DNA of 64,000 nucleotides from Neodiprion pinetum (GCF_021155775.2 NC_060235.2:14595193-14659192), one strand, 5' to 3'; counted from the first letter of the stretch, positions 23,932-34,056 are shown. Program-made: numbers and translations. The notes: generated from the sequence alone by a model not told the origin.

Positions 23932-24796
23932 TTTTCTTCAGCCGAAGTGTTTTCCAACCGGATTTTGCTCCGGTGGCGCGTTTGCGTAGAGCGTATCCTG
24001 CGTCGTGAGAACGGCTGGTTACGGGTGTAACGTTTGCGGAACTTCGTCGCTTCGTCGGGGAACTACTGGCGTGTGTCGATAGTTGTTGCGATGTTACCGT
24101 CGGTAGACCTGGAGCGTCGAATGTGCGTATGTCTTTCCAAAGCGTGTCGTTCCCCACGTATTCTCGGGGTACGTTGATCGTCTGAAGAAACCGTGCAAAC
24201 TGACCAGCCCCTGTAGGAGTAAAAGTCTTCCTAGATCGCATGGCATGATTGACCAGGTCGACGATGTTTGCGCCGGGAACTGTAACGCCGTCTAACGAGA
24301 CGGTTCCTGCGGCATCCCAAGAAAATCGTTCCGGTACGCTGCCGAGTTCGCGCATCAGCATTTCGGCCTTTGCACGATACTTCCTTGGTACCGCTGACGC
24401 GACTTTCTTTGCGCGCGCTTGAACGTTGCCAGGACCCGCAGCTACGGTGGGAGATATCATTGATTCTTCGGCTGTGTTTCCGTCTTATTCTTCCTCCTCC
24501 TCTTCCTCCTTCTCCTTTTCCTCGAGAACGTCTAATTTCATGGGTTTGCGTGCGTCGTTTGCAAAAAACAAATATCGTTGAAGTACCTGCTGATAGAGTT
24601 TCCATTTTTCTGCGTCGTCTTTCGACGGTTTGTTCAAGATGTCCTTCATCTCGTTGTCGAGTCTTGAAACGGGATCGGTGTGTGTGGTAGTTGTATTTCC
24701 AGGTGAAAGCGTAGTGGCTATACCCTCGCTGACGCGTTGTTGAAATCTCTCCATACTCTCCATAGGAATTAAAACCATCTTCTTTGTACGTTCCAT
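23915..24796 (-). pseudogene. Conserved Polinton protein split by one in-frame stop
   Basis: Two open segments in the same frame, 24485-24796 (103 aa) and 23915-24460 (181 aa), are separated by one TAA at 24485-24487 at the end of a glutamate run. The first segment has the recurrent start MERTKKMVLIPMESMERF plus SRLDNEMKDIL and YQQVLQRYL. The second has WDAAGTVSLDGVTVPG, NIVDLVNHAMRSRKTF and a basic C-terminus. In other arthropod Polintons these parts appear to belong to a single protein of about 300 residues, so the stop is probably a nonsense mutation. Independent starts (ATG 24794-24796 and 24458-24460) leave a two-gene reading open. Biochemical role unknown. Confidence 0.7.
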
Positions 24797-24800
24797 TTTG

Positions 24801-25171
24801 CTACTTGGAGAAGAGGCTGGAAGCTAAAGTCCCGAGTAACGGAGCGAGCAAGAGGGTGAGAAATCCGTTCCCACGTTGAACAAGAAAACGTTTTTGGACT
24901 TCCAGGTACCCCGGTTGCTGGCCAACCGCCGTAGTGTCTGTTTATGACGTGCCAGACGATTTTTCTGAATTCTGGACAGTGCTACGTTACCCTTCAAGGT
25001 GTTCAATGCACACTCACAAATGGTCTTTACCAGCGAATTGTCGGCCGTGCGTAGCAACGCCGATCTCTGCGACGGGTTCAATTTCTGCAGAGCGTGCAGC
25101 GCTACTGCGTTTGCTTTGGTGAAATCGGCACGAGCTCTGCGACCGGACGCGGTACGGCGTATTCGAGGCAT
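24801..25171 (-). pseudogene. Small conserved protein with frameshift before a hydrophobic tail
   Basis: Starts at ATG 25169-25171, overlapping the ATPase stop as TGATG. The first ~90 residues show a helical, basic pattern (LVKTICECALNTLKGNV, IQKNRLARHKQTLRRL). After KSKN the open frame drifts into unrelated sequence and stops at 24824. A neighbouring frame, entered at an A run near 24889-24900, encodes a short glycine-containing, strongly hydrophobic segment and stops at 24801-24803, four bases before the next gene. That ending fits the family better, so a one-base indel is likely. Function unknown; possibly a small membrane-associated virion protein. Confidence 0.65.
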
Positions 25172-25887
25172 CACAGCTGAACGACTGGAACCCGGTGCGC
25201 ATTGGTGACCTTTATATCCTTTCGCGGAACGTAGACATAGTGATTATCGTCCGAAGGGAAGATCTTTGATCGGAAACGGCAATTCTCCGGAGTGGATTGC
25301 TTCAGGTCGAAAAGCAGATATCCGTGTGGCGCTGCGGTAGCGTCGTGATAGGCCTCTTGAAGAAACCTCGGATCTTCGGGATACACCTGTCTGGCAAGGT
25401 GTTGAATTTGGGCACGATCCCGTGGATTTTTGAAGAAGACTATGTAGTTTGCGTTGAGGGAAATATCTCGTTGACCGTTGCCCTTGTGAAAGAGATTTTG
25501 TGTTATGTAGAAAACGCTGAGGTTCTTATGATGACAGACCTTGGTAAAAAGATCAACGACGACATTGTTTGAAGCCTCTCGCATCAGATCGTCGATTACC
25601 AAAAGTTTCGGTTTTTTGTCACCCTCGTAATCGGCGTGTTGCGGTAACCCCTCGCGGTACTCTATACTCTTGTCCCCGTCGTACAACGGCTGCCATTCGT
25701 CAAAGTACCATATCACACGACTAAATCTTGTGTCGCACATTGACGTTCCATGACGCAGAAAGTTCTTGACGAAATTTGATTTACCGCATCCTGATGGCCC
25801 GGCTACAATGGCCGAAAACGGATGTTTCCAACGTGTGTCCGTCATCGAACAAGAAGAAGAAGAAGAAGAAGAAGAAGAAGAATCCAT
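25171..25887 (-). CDS. ATP: Packaging ATPase, FtsK/HerA (A32-like) type
   Basis: About 238 residues from ATG 25885-25887, just before a serine run encoded by a TCT microsatellite (GAA repeat on the + strand, about 25852-25881). Walker A is AGPSGCGKSNF, Walker B KLLVIDDLM, and a conserved glutamine follows in YITQNLF. It is thought to pump genomic DNA into preformed capsids. Frame extension upstream relies on a TTG and is not needed. Its TGA overlaps the ATG of the next gene (TGATG). Intact. Confidence 0.93.
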   Translation of the reverse strand: MDSSSSSSSSSSCSMTDTRWKHPFSAIVAGPSGCGKSNFVKNFLRHGTSMCDTRFSRVIWYFDEWQPLYDGDKSIEYREGLPQHADYEGDKKPKLLVIDDLMREASNNVVVDLFTKVCHHKNLSVFYITQNLFHKGNGQRDISLNANYIVFFKNPRDRAQIQHLARQVYPEDPRFLQEAYHDATAAPHGYLLFDLKQSTPENCRFRSKIFPSDDNHYVYVPRKDIKVTNAHRVPVVQL

Positions 25888-25951
25888 GGATAATGCAGGA
25901 TCTATAAAAAATTGAAACAATTGAAAACACGTTCTTTTACTACGCTAGCTT

Positions 25952-25990
<39 letters not shown>

Positions 25991-26500
25991 ACTCCCTTCG
26001 TGCGCTGACCATGAGCTTATTCAAGCGCACGCGGAAGCGTAACCGCGCAGGTACGAGCTCATCGGCGCGGTCGCAGTCGAGCTGATTGTGCGTGAGGCGC
26101 GTACGCCATGAGCTTATTCGTACGCGTGCGCGCAGTGATATCAGCTTGAAAACAGCGCGCCCCGCCGCGGTTTACGAGATGAATTTTTACGAGCAATGCG
26201 AGATTTTTTCACAATTTTTCATGCGTAGGGTTTAAGCGTGGTACTAACCTTTATGTAGTTTGGCGGGACACATACAAGAGAGTATCTGATGGGTTGGCCT
26301 GGCGTCTCGCCGGTTGGAATAACAGGCGGTTGGGGTAAGAATCCCTTCGGTGTCCTCTGTCTGTCCGTCTATTTGTTTGTCTGTCTATCTATCTGTCGCT
26401 CAAACGCGCGCGTGGCTTGCCGTCCGGGTGTCTGTACTACCGCAGGGTGAGAAGACGGAAGCTGTGGTGTGCAACTGCTCAGAGTCTGGGATCTTCGTCA
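25888..26500. other. GC-rich spacer between ATPase and PolB genes
   Basis: No gene seen. Contains a perfect CGG triplet run (about 25957-25990) and two copies of CATGAGCTTATTC about 100 bases apart (near 26009 and 26108). Probably holds the 3' end of the PolB transcript and control sequences for the late block; this is inferred from position only. Confidence 0.45.
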
Positions 26501-29500
26501 TCATCCAGTGCGATAACCGTAGGGCAGCGTATCGAAACTCGTGACGCAACAACGCCTTTTCACGTACACCGGCTTACACGTTTTGTGCTCGGAGCGCGTC
26601 ACGACTGCGTGCAGTTCCGTTCGGCGAATGGCGCGATACTCCAAGGGAATGGGTGCAGCGGCTTCTACCACCATCCGCTTGATGGCCTCGAAGTTGATTT
26701 TCGAGCTCGTTGCGTGATTCAGTGATATGCCTTTCACCTTGCAAATTTCCACCTCTTCACCATTCGGACGTTTAATGATGAAAGCATAGAATTTTGGCCC
26801 TCCCGAGACGAAAGCGCGTATAAAACTCCCACGGCCGTAAGACGCCAACTCGTCCGTCAGGTCGCCAAGAAAGTTACCCGTGGGAGGTTCATACTCGTTT
26901 GGCCTTCGGAGGTTTCGGGTATAAATTACTGAATCGGTGTCGTAATAGAGCACGCGCCGATCGAGCTTCTCAAGGAACGAGAAGAGCTTTAGCTGAGCCT
27001 GGGCAGTGGTGTACGAGGCAATCACGACGTTTGCCAGCGCTGACGGTTCAACGCTGTGTTGCGCGTGCGACCAACGCACGTACAATACTTCGTCGTTCAC
27101 GGGCAGCAAACCGGACACCTCGACTTCAGGGTTGGTCAAAAGCTCGAGCAGCTGCTGACGCGTCTTTATAACCTCTGTTTTTACCAGATTCTCGCGTTGC
27201 CCGAACTTGCCCCAAAACGAATTTAAGCATAATTTGGAAACTGATCGCATGCCGGGATTCTTAGCAATACGGTCGCGATCTAGCCGTATACCCTCGACCC
27301 GCTCATACTCATCAAGGTAGCGCATTCGAGCCGACTCGTCCTCGCATTCAGCAGGCCAGCCGCTTGCCTCTTGCTTAATCTTGAGGAAGGTGTCGATATA
27401 GCCGGCGAAATGCCCACCTTGACGAGTAGTCGGGTCAAACGATGTCACCGTATACGACCAGATCTCGCTTATGCTCCTGATCTTGTATCCCATTTCCACG
27501 GCTTTTTTTAATTCGATCGACACCCACGTGCCCTCGAATTCTCGCGCAGCCTCGTCATCATGTCTACACTCGTCCTGGTTCAAACTCTGACAACATGAGC
27601 GGCACAAGGCAAACATGAGTTTGTCATGCATGCGCACCGGCAAAACAGGGTGATAAAGATTGCGAGGCGGTAAAACTCGGCACTTGATGAGCCCCTCAAC
27701 TCGCGTGATGTCGCAACCGCTCGACCCTGTCAAGAGCTTACACTCCTCTCCAACGTAGACCGTCGGGTGGCCAACAGGGAACCTTCCATTCTTACAGATG
27801 AACGGATACAACGAGCAAACATCGACGTATCGTATTTCCTCGTACGCGTTGCCCGTTGCATCTGTTTTCATCTCGTAGTATCGGGAAGCGTTCCCCGTTC
27901 GACCGCCGTAGAACGCATCACGCGGATTGAGTGCTTCGCTCGTGGCAGTGCCAGCGATCAGCGGGTGTGTTGCCACGTACTCCCTCATCTCCTCGTTCTC
28001 CTTCAAGCTCCGATCAAACTCGCATTCCCACTGTTCCGTCACGCGGTAACCCAATTCGCGCATACGGCTGATCTTTGCACGAGTTTCCTCGTAACGCCTA
28101 TCCAACGTCTCGCCGTTGACGCTACGCCTATCGCGGTTGATTCGTAAACATTTACGACAGCCGTGCCAGAAACAACCGTGAAACTCGTAGACGTGTCGCG
28201 TACCGTCGCCCGCGACATGGTATCCGTCCACCTTGCGACCCGTCTCCGGAATCCGAAACTCACGTCCGTTTCCGGCATGCCTGATGTCAATACCCAGCTC
28301 GCGCTCTTTCACGACCAACCACTCCAGAGCCTTACGAGACTGGGCATCGGCAAGACGATAGCCGCCCGGTGGCAGGATACCTATTCGCTCCGGTTGTAAA
28401 AAATTTTTACGGAACAGCACTGAACAAGCCGAGGCAATTGTCGTGCTCTCGGTAAAGGGACACACTCTGCCGCACTCCAGAAATATGTCCCTGAATGCTA
28501 CGCACGCACGTCGCAGAATATCCACGTCCGACCGACAGTACGACAACAATTCCGCGTCAAAGTCGAACAGATGGTCGTTCGCTACAGCCTCGTTGTACCA
28601 TGAGTAAAACTCTGCTCGCGCATCGCTACTCATGGTATCCGGAGAGTAAAACTTCGCTGCGGGGAGCGGTCCCACGTAACCCACGTTTTCAGGGGTATTG
28701 AAAAGGTGGGGAAATACACCTTTCACGGAAGTAGTCGGTAGTCCAAAAGCCTTCGGTAGCGCCGATAATGCCATAGGCATATATGCTAAGGAATCCAGAA
28801 ATCGGGTGTGACCCGTTTCGAGCATAATGATCTTACTGCCGCTTAGGATGACCTGCGGCGGGTTTCCATCCCGCTCAACCATATGCCGCAGTATGAATTG
28901 CGCGTCAAAACCTTTTGCATTGTGCGCAATGCATACGATGCGGGCAAAGTCCTGAACGGGCCGAGTAGCAAAGTCTACCAACTCCTTCACCGGTTCCCTC
29001 CTGAAAACGAACTCACGTACGAGCCCGCAAGCGGAACAGCCGTTCGATATATCGGGATCGTGGATACATTGCGTACACACTTGTTGCGCTACGCACAAGT
29101 TCGGCACATGTATGTTTGTCGTCGCGTCACCGTCTACCGTCTCGCATTGCTGCGTTTCGAAATCATAAAAAATGAAGATGTAACGTTTCGGTCTTGTCGC
29201 GTCTTTCAGTGGCGTCATGAAGCAGTAGTGATTGTACGGTCTGTTGCAGCGGCACGTTGCGCAAAAACGAGTTTCACAAATGTGTGCCCTCCGCGAAAGA
29301 TTTACGAATCGCTCGCAATTCCGGCATATACGCAGCGTTGCACAAACGGAACGACGCGGACTGAAGGAGCCGATCCTGCGGTGGTACTCCAGACAACCGT
29401 TACCGCGGAACACGCGTCTGCAATCGGGACACTCGATTTCGCGAGACTGGCTGTTGCACGGTGGCGATGCGAGGCACTGTGGGCACTTTACGGAACATCG

Positions 29501-30712
29501 GTGTTCGTACCCGTTGTTAAATTTCCTATTGCAGGGTTGACAGAAAAAGGCCCCTGCTGCCGCCGCGGTTAAATTTACAATTGGGCAATAATGCTGTTCT
29601 TCGGGATAATACAGCAGATTCAATCGGTGCCTGACATCGCCTGTTCCGTTTGCTCTCACCACGGCAGTACCGTCGTAAAATGCCGCTTCGCCGGTACCTA
29701 GCCTCCCCAACTCGTACACTGTGATGAGGAATCCCTCGCGTGCCAGATAGTTCTGGAACTGTGCGATTTCATGCACTGTGCACCCCGTTGGCGGAATCTC
29801 GACACCGGCGTTCGCAACAAGATTACGCGCTTCTGCACGCTGGAAACTGGACCTAGCGAATCTCACCATCTCGTAATGCTCGTGCAGAGCGCCACTGCGG
29901 TTCGGGCCTCTCTCGGCGTGAGCCTTGGCTACAACGAGGGCACGAGGTAAACACAATCCGTCACTGTTGACAATCTGCACGACGGATTTTTTGAGTACCC
30001 CCGCGTGCGTGATCGGCTTCGGCTTTCCGCGACCCTCCGGTACTCCAACACTGTGTACCGTCACGGTGAAGACGCTGTCGACGCCAAACTCTGATGCGCT
30101 CTGGGCTACGCTGAAAACTAACTTCCAGAGGTCACTGTACCGCGAATCCCTCACCGGCCGGAACGATAACCACGCAGGACCATGATTAAAACTCTCCGCG
30201 CTAAACGTGAAACCTATGTAGTCGCTACTCCGACACGTTGCTACGGCATAAGCATGCAGGTCTCTGAACGCGCCCTCCAGCCACTTCACTAGATTAACAC
30301 CCGATTCAGGGGCCGCGATCTTCATTCGCAACTCACGCCCTGTGACCGCGAATTTACGAATGAATTTCGTTGATTCACCGATAACCGTGAAACGGTTACC
30401 CAGTGAATCAGCCCCGTCATCTGGTGCCTGACTTGACTCCTTCTCGCTCGCGGCTTCACTCTCCAGCCCCGATTCTCTCCCCATGTTTCCAGAGTATGCA
30501 CCCTCTGTCTCGTCGTCGTCAGCATCGTCGTCGAATTCAAACGTCACGTCGGAAGCTGTCTGTGTCTCGTCATCGTCATCGGCATCGTCATCGTCTGACT
30601 CTAATGTCACGTCAGAATCGTAATTCGGAGCCCTCCGGGCCCTACCCCCGCCGATCTGTATGCCCGAGGTACTGGCGCCCTCGTTCACGCGAAACGGTCC
30701 GACAGTTTGCAT
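26501..30712 (-). CDS. POLB: Protein-primed family B DNA polymerase
   Basis: 1,403 residues, uninterrupted. It would replicate the linear element from a terminal protein. N-terminus: acidic low-complexity tail (1-105); a conserved domain with VQIVNSDGLCLPRALVVA (245-262); cysteine/histidine zinc-binding clusters (391-498). The 3'-5' exonuclease has YDFET (516), HNAKGFDAQF (597) and YCRSDVDIL (725). A VSR-like endonuclease insertion is suggested by EFHGCFWHGC (843). The polymerase has DAFYGGRTG (932), motif A DVCSLYP (964), motif B KLCLNSFWGKFG (1160), motif C YYDTDSVIY (1256) and KVKG (1325). It ends LPYGYRTG, the normal end for the family. ATG at 30710-30712. All key residues are present, so it should be functional. 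Confidence 0.96.
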   Translation of the reverse strand: MQTVGPFRVNEGASTSGIQIGGGRARRAPNYDSDVTLESDDDDADDDDETQTASDVTFEFDDDADDDETEGAYSGNMGRESGLESEAASEKESSQAPDDGADSLGNRFTVIGESTKFIRKFAVTGRELRMKIAAPESGVNLVKWLEGAFRDLHAYAVATCRSSDYIGFTFSAESFNHGPAWLSFRPVRDSRYSDLWKLVFSVAQSASEFGVDSVFTVTVHSVGVPEGRGKPKPITHAGVLKKSVVQIVNSDGLCLPRALVVAKAHAERGPNRSGALHEHYEMVRFARSSFQRAEARNLVANAGVEIPPTGCTVHEIAQFQNYLAREGFLITVYELGRLGTGEAAFYDGTAVVRANGTGDVRHRLNLLYYPEEQHYCPIVNLTAAAAGAFFCQPCNRKFNNGYEHRCSVKCPQCLASPPCNSQSREIECPDCRRVFRGNGCLEYHRRIGSFSPRRSVCATLRICRNCERFVNLSRRAHICETRFCATCRCNRPYNHYCFMTPLKDATRPKRYIFIFYDFETQQCETVDGDATTNIHVPNLCVAQQVCTQCIHDPDISNGCSACGLVREFVFRREPVKELVDFATRPVQDFARIVCIAHNAKGFDAQFILRHMVERDGNPPQVILSGSKIIMLETGHTRFLDSLAYMPMALSALPKAFGLPTTSVKGVFPHLFNTPENVGYVGPLPAAKFYSPDTMSSDARAEFYSWYNEAVANDHLFDFDAELLSYCRSDVDILRRACVAFRDIFLECGRVCPFTESTTIASACSVLFRKNFLQPERIGILPPGGYRLADAQSRKALEWLVVKERELGIDIRHAGNGREFRIPETGRKVDGYHVAGDGTRHVYEFHGCFWHGCRKCLRINRDRRSVNGETLDRRYEETRAKISRMRELGYRVTEQWECEFDRSLKENEEMREYVATHPLIAGTATSEALNPRDAFYGGRTGNASRYYEMKTDATGNAYEEIRYVDVCSLYPFICKNGRFPVGHPTVYVGEECKLLTGSSGCDITRVEGLIKCRVLPPRNLYHPVLPVRMHDKLMFALCRSCCQSLNQDECRHDDEAAREFEGTWVSIELKKAVEMGYKIRSISEIWSYTVTSFDPTTRQGGHFAGYIDTFLKIKQEASGWPAECEDESARMRYLDEYERVEGIRLDRDRIAKNPGMRSVSKLCLNSFWGKFGQRENLVKTEVIKTRQQLLELLTNPEVEVSGLLPVNDEVLYVRWSHAQHSVEPSALANVVIASYTTAQAQLKLFSFLEKLDRRVLYYDTDSVIYTRNLRRPNEYEPPTGNFLGDLTDELASYGRGSFIRAFVSGGPKFYAFIIKRPNGEEVEICKVKGISLNHATSSKINFEAIKRMVVEAAAPIPLEYRAIRRTELHAVVTRSEHKTCKPVYVKRRCCVTSFDTLPYGYRTG

Positions 30713-30848
30713 AAGATCCCCTGTTGTACATATAAAACAAGAATAAGACTAAACCCCCGTGGTAAAGCGTCGTCAATCCGCAAGTATAGTTGAATTTCGC
30801 GGTTTTACTAGAAACGCACACCCCAGAGTACCCGCGTGATTAGCTCCC

Positions 30849-32170
30849 CTAAAAAATATCCTCGTCCATCGCCGGCGGAGTATAACTCATCTGAGTGAAT
30901 ATTCCACTCTCGGGTGTCTGCGGCCACGAGAATATTATCGCCTCATCCATTGGGGATATGGAATAATTGTCTCCTTCTTCTTCTGCTACCGCCGGCTCAT
31001 GAGCATCGACCGGATCTAATTACCCGCCCCCATCAGAGAAGAAATTGCTCGTGAGTTCATATCAAAATACCTAGTCTGCATTTTTTGTTTTCAAACTTTT
31101 CCTATATACCTTGAATTTCCAACACTCCTGACGGACCTGGACGTGACAACACTAAGGTCGACGCCTGTGATGAATCGATTTCTGCAACGGACACAATAAC
31201 CTTCAGTACACGCGTGAAAGAAGAATTCTAGAACTCTTGGAACACCGCTCACGCACAACGTATTTACACACGGGTACTCCATGATATACGGCATATCGTA
31301 CAGACAAATCATCTGGACTTACCGTCACGAGCTCCGACAGAAATCGACTCCTCGGCGGTCCTATCGTTCACCATCGTCTCATTCACCCCTGTCTCTCCCG
31401 CAATCGCCAACTCCTCGCAGGCAACACAGCCCTCGAGGAGAGCTGCCTCGTTCTCGCTGGTATCATCCATCATAAATTCTAACACAAGGAAATTTTGATA
31501 TACCACTCGCGCACAACGTATTTATACGCGACAACTCCCTGCTACGCCACAGCGTACGGACAATCATCCGGACTTACCGTCACGAGCGGTAGAAACCGGC
31601 TCCTCGGTGGGCCTCCCCAGCGCTACTCCTTGCGACGCAATCGCCTCATCGGCGACGTCGACGACGATATCGCAAAGAGCCGCCTCATTCTCCGCGGAGT
31701 CCTCCAGCATCGCGCGGAATTCTAACGGTTGGAAAACTTGATCTAAATTTTTCCATATTACATATTTTCTTTTATCTTTTTACCCCACTTTGAAGATCCG
31801 GTAATTCAAACTCCACACAAACGTACACTGCGCACAACACAGATAACAACTTACCGTTTCGCTCGTTGTACTCAGCCATCAGCGCCCGAACAACGGCGAA
31901 GCGGGTGGCACCCCGCTGACGAATTACACTCGCGGCTACACTGAGGCACTCGTAACCCCGCAACGCACCGGTGCTGTGGAGGTGCGCCAGGGCCCGTGCC
32001 CCGCAGACCGCCAGAAGCTCTCGCGAATGCCGAAGCGATTTCGCATGTGACATGCGGAACAACAGCTCCCGACGGAAAACAGGGCACACCCGCACAAGAC
32101 TCGCGTTAGCCCTCCTAGCCTGGCTAGCTGCCTTCACCACCGCGTAACGGAGATCGTTAATTGATTGCAT
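30849..32170 (-). CDS. Five-exon spliced Polinton gene of unknown function (predicted)
   Basis: Predicted exons (+ strand coordinates): 31855-32170, 31578-31721, 31323-31478, 31110-31181 and 30849-31015. Donors are G|GTAAGT in the first three and G|GTATAT in the fourth. Acceptors are TTAG, TTAG, TTGCAG and TTAG. Introns are 133, 99, 141 and 94 bp and all are phase 1. Exon lengths total 855, exactly 285 codons including the stop (TAG, 30849-30851). Exon 1 gives a basic, helix-rich domain of 105 residues. Exons 2 and 3 are duplicated modules sharing ENEAAL and a terminal ARD. Exon 5 is acidic with PMDEA, TPES and MDEDIF. A basic domain plus acidic tail would suit a DNA-binding transactivator, but no family is recognised. 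A TATA-initiator promoter lies upstream. Confidence 0.7.
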
Positions 32171-32233
32171 TATTTTAAAAATATGGCAATAATTGAAACA
32201 GAATCGTTGTTTTCGCCAACACTGCGATTTTCT

Positions 32234-32268
32234 AACTGAGAAGATCTCCGGGCCCACAACTATTTATA
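32234..32268 (-). promoter_or_regulatory. TATA plus initiator promoter of the spliced gene
   Basis: Minus strand: TATAAATA (32261-32268) followed at the canonical ~31-base distance by the arthropod initiator TCAGTT (32234-32239). The predicted first ATG is 64 bases further on, at 32170. Confidence 0.65.
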
Positions 32269-32744
32269 AGTTCAACAGGTTGGGTTTTGTTTAGGCCAAA
32301 TGCTATTACAATACGTTACCACGCCGCTTCTTGAGCTAAGTATACGAAATTTTACTATGGTCCGCTAGCGTAAACCTTCCGCGGCGGTTCGCGGTGAGAC
32401 ACCCGCAGCCAGGGTGAAAATAAACCAAAGCCATCCGGACCCAACGCGGAGGCTGCCTGCTACATATGGCAAAACAAATCTATTGACAGCGATAATCATG
32501 GTTTTCTCATAATTAAACAAAGTTGTACAGCTGACGTCATTTATCCTGTTGAAAAACTTGCATGCCCTAAAGTCTACTTTGATTAACGGGAGAACGGGTA
32601 TTCGTCGAGACATATGAAATTTAGAGAAAAAATAGAAAACGATCCGATGGATTCACTCGCAATTCCTACCTCAAATCGTGGAGCTGATTCGACGGTTGGT
32701 AACGGTTAGAAACAAGTGTATTTGAGAATAATGTTAATACTCTT
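32269..32744. other. Spacer in the Polinton right arm
   Basis: An 82-codon minus-strand frame (32365-32613) exists, but it lacks recognisable motifs and is probably chance. Otherwise no gene is seen. Confidence 0.4.
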
Positions 32745-33790
32745 CTCATGCGACGTCTATGTATACCGCCATCGATAAACTGCAACTGTTTGTACCACCC
32801 TCAGAATAGGAAACGAGTTATAAACCTAATGCATACTGGACCTATGGAGATTGTAGACTCATCTTGAGACATCAAAATGATACAGCCGATGAGACCCCCC
32901 CCCCTTTTGTATTCCTTCGTCCACTGAGGCATAACAATCAACATACCGTAAGAGCGTACGTTGGAAAAACAGGGACCAGCCTACCGTCCGACGCAAGGCC
33001 CAAACATTGCAAGTATAACACGGTCCATGCTGTATACACCCACAGCTCTTCCCATCATCTTTCTTCTGTTACAATGATTACGTATACGTCCCTCGATAGA
33101 CTGCAACTGTTTGCACCACCCTAGGGAACGGAAACGAGATATAAACCTAATGCAGACCTACGGAGCTTGTAGACTCATCTTGCGAATACGAAATGATACA
33201 CCCGGTGAGGCCCCCTTCGTATTCCCGCGACGACCACTAAGGCATAACAAACACCATATCCTAAGGCTGTACGTTGGAAAAGCGGGGACCAGCCTACCGT
33301 CCGACGCAAGGCCCAAACATTGCAAGTATAACACGGTCCATGCTGTATACACCCACAGCTCTTCCCATCATCTTTCTTCTGTTACAATGATTACGTATAC
33401 GTCCCTCGATAGACTGCAACTGTTTGCACCAGCCTCAGAAACGGAAACGAGATATAAACCTAATGCAGGCCTACGGAGATTGTAGACTCATCTTGCGTCA
33501 ACGAAATGGTACACCCGGTCAGGCCCCTTTGTATTTCCTCGTCGACCACTAAGGCATAACAAACAACATACCCTAAGGCTGTACGTCGGAAAAGCGCGGG
33601 CCAGCCTACGAGCCGTCACAAGTCCCAAACATTACGTGTATAACATGAACCATGCTGTATACACCCGTAACCCTTCCCATTATTTTCTTCTCTTGCAATG
33701 TCTACGTATACATACCTCGATAGACTGCAACTGTTAGCACCGACCATAGCTCCGAATTCGAGCTCTAAACCTAATGCAAGTTTGATACTG
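32745..33790. repeat. Array of ~310-320 bp direct repeats in the Polinton
   Basis: Three full and one partial unit, marked by TGCAACTGTT at 32782, 33102, 33415 and 33725 (spacings of about 310-320). Each unit repeats GAGATTGTAGACTCATCTTG-type and AACACGGTCCATGCTG blocks. The middle copies are almost identical while the outer ones have diverged. Open frames through it change with each unit, so it is read as non-coding: possibly an origin, enhancer or packaging region. Confidence 0.8.
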
Positions 33791-33989
33791 GCCTATCGAG
33801 ATCGTTGGGTTTTCTGGCGACATATTTACATTTGTCTTACTCCCCATCGTGGAAACGAAATATAATCAACGGCGTAAGCTTGATATAGTCTGGTAAGGAA
33901 CGCCTGAATCATACGAGGCATTAGAATTTCGTTAATTCTTTTTAGTCACGCTGCAAACGCCATTTTGTAGAGTGGGGGATTACACCCTC

Positions 33990-34022
33990 TATATTCAAGT
34001 GAGATACAAAAGAGCGTCAGTC
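33990..34022 (+). promoter_or_regulatory. TATA plus initiator promoter of the 291-aa gene
   Basis: TATATTC at 33990 and arthropod initiator TCAGTC at 34017-34022, 27 bases apart; the ATG follows at 34057, leaving a short leader. Confidence 0.6.
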
Positions 34023-34056
34023 TTGCGACAACTACGGAAGAATCCTCACGTGAACT

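Noticed and set aside
26899..29572. Long + strand frames inside the PolB gene (for example 28883-29572)
   Set aside because: Antisense shadows caused by the GC-rich codon use of the polymerase gene; no motifs.
31091..31227. Alternative terminal exon of the spliced gene ending at TGA 31091
   Set aside because: In frame with the previous exon, but it gives a shorter protein; the 31110-31181 exon has a better acceptor (TTGCAG) and leads in phase to the acidic last exon. Alternative splicing remains possible.
32365..32613. An 82-aa minus-strand Polinton gene
   Set aside because: It has an ATG, but no promoter, conserved motif or typical composition; kept only as a remark in the spacer.
32864..33485. 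Two + strand frames sharing a ~60-residue repeat
   Set aside because: They are translations of the ~310-bp DNA repeat; the frames are not maintained in the next unit and no start context or domain is seen.
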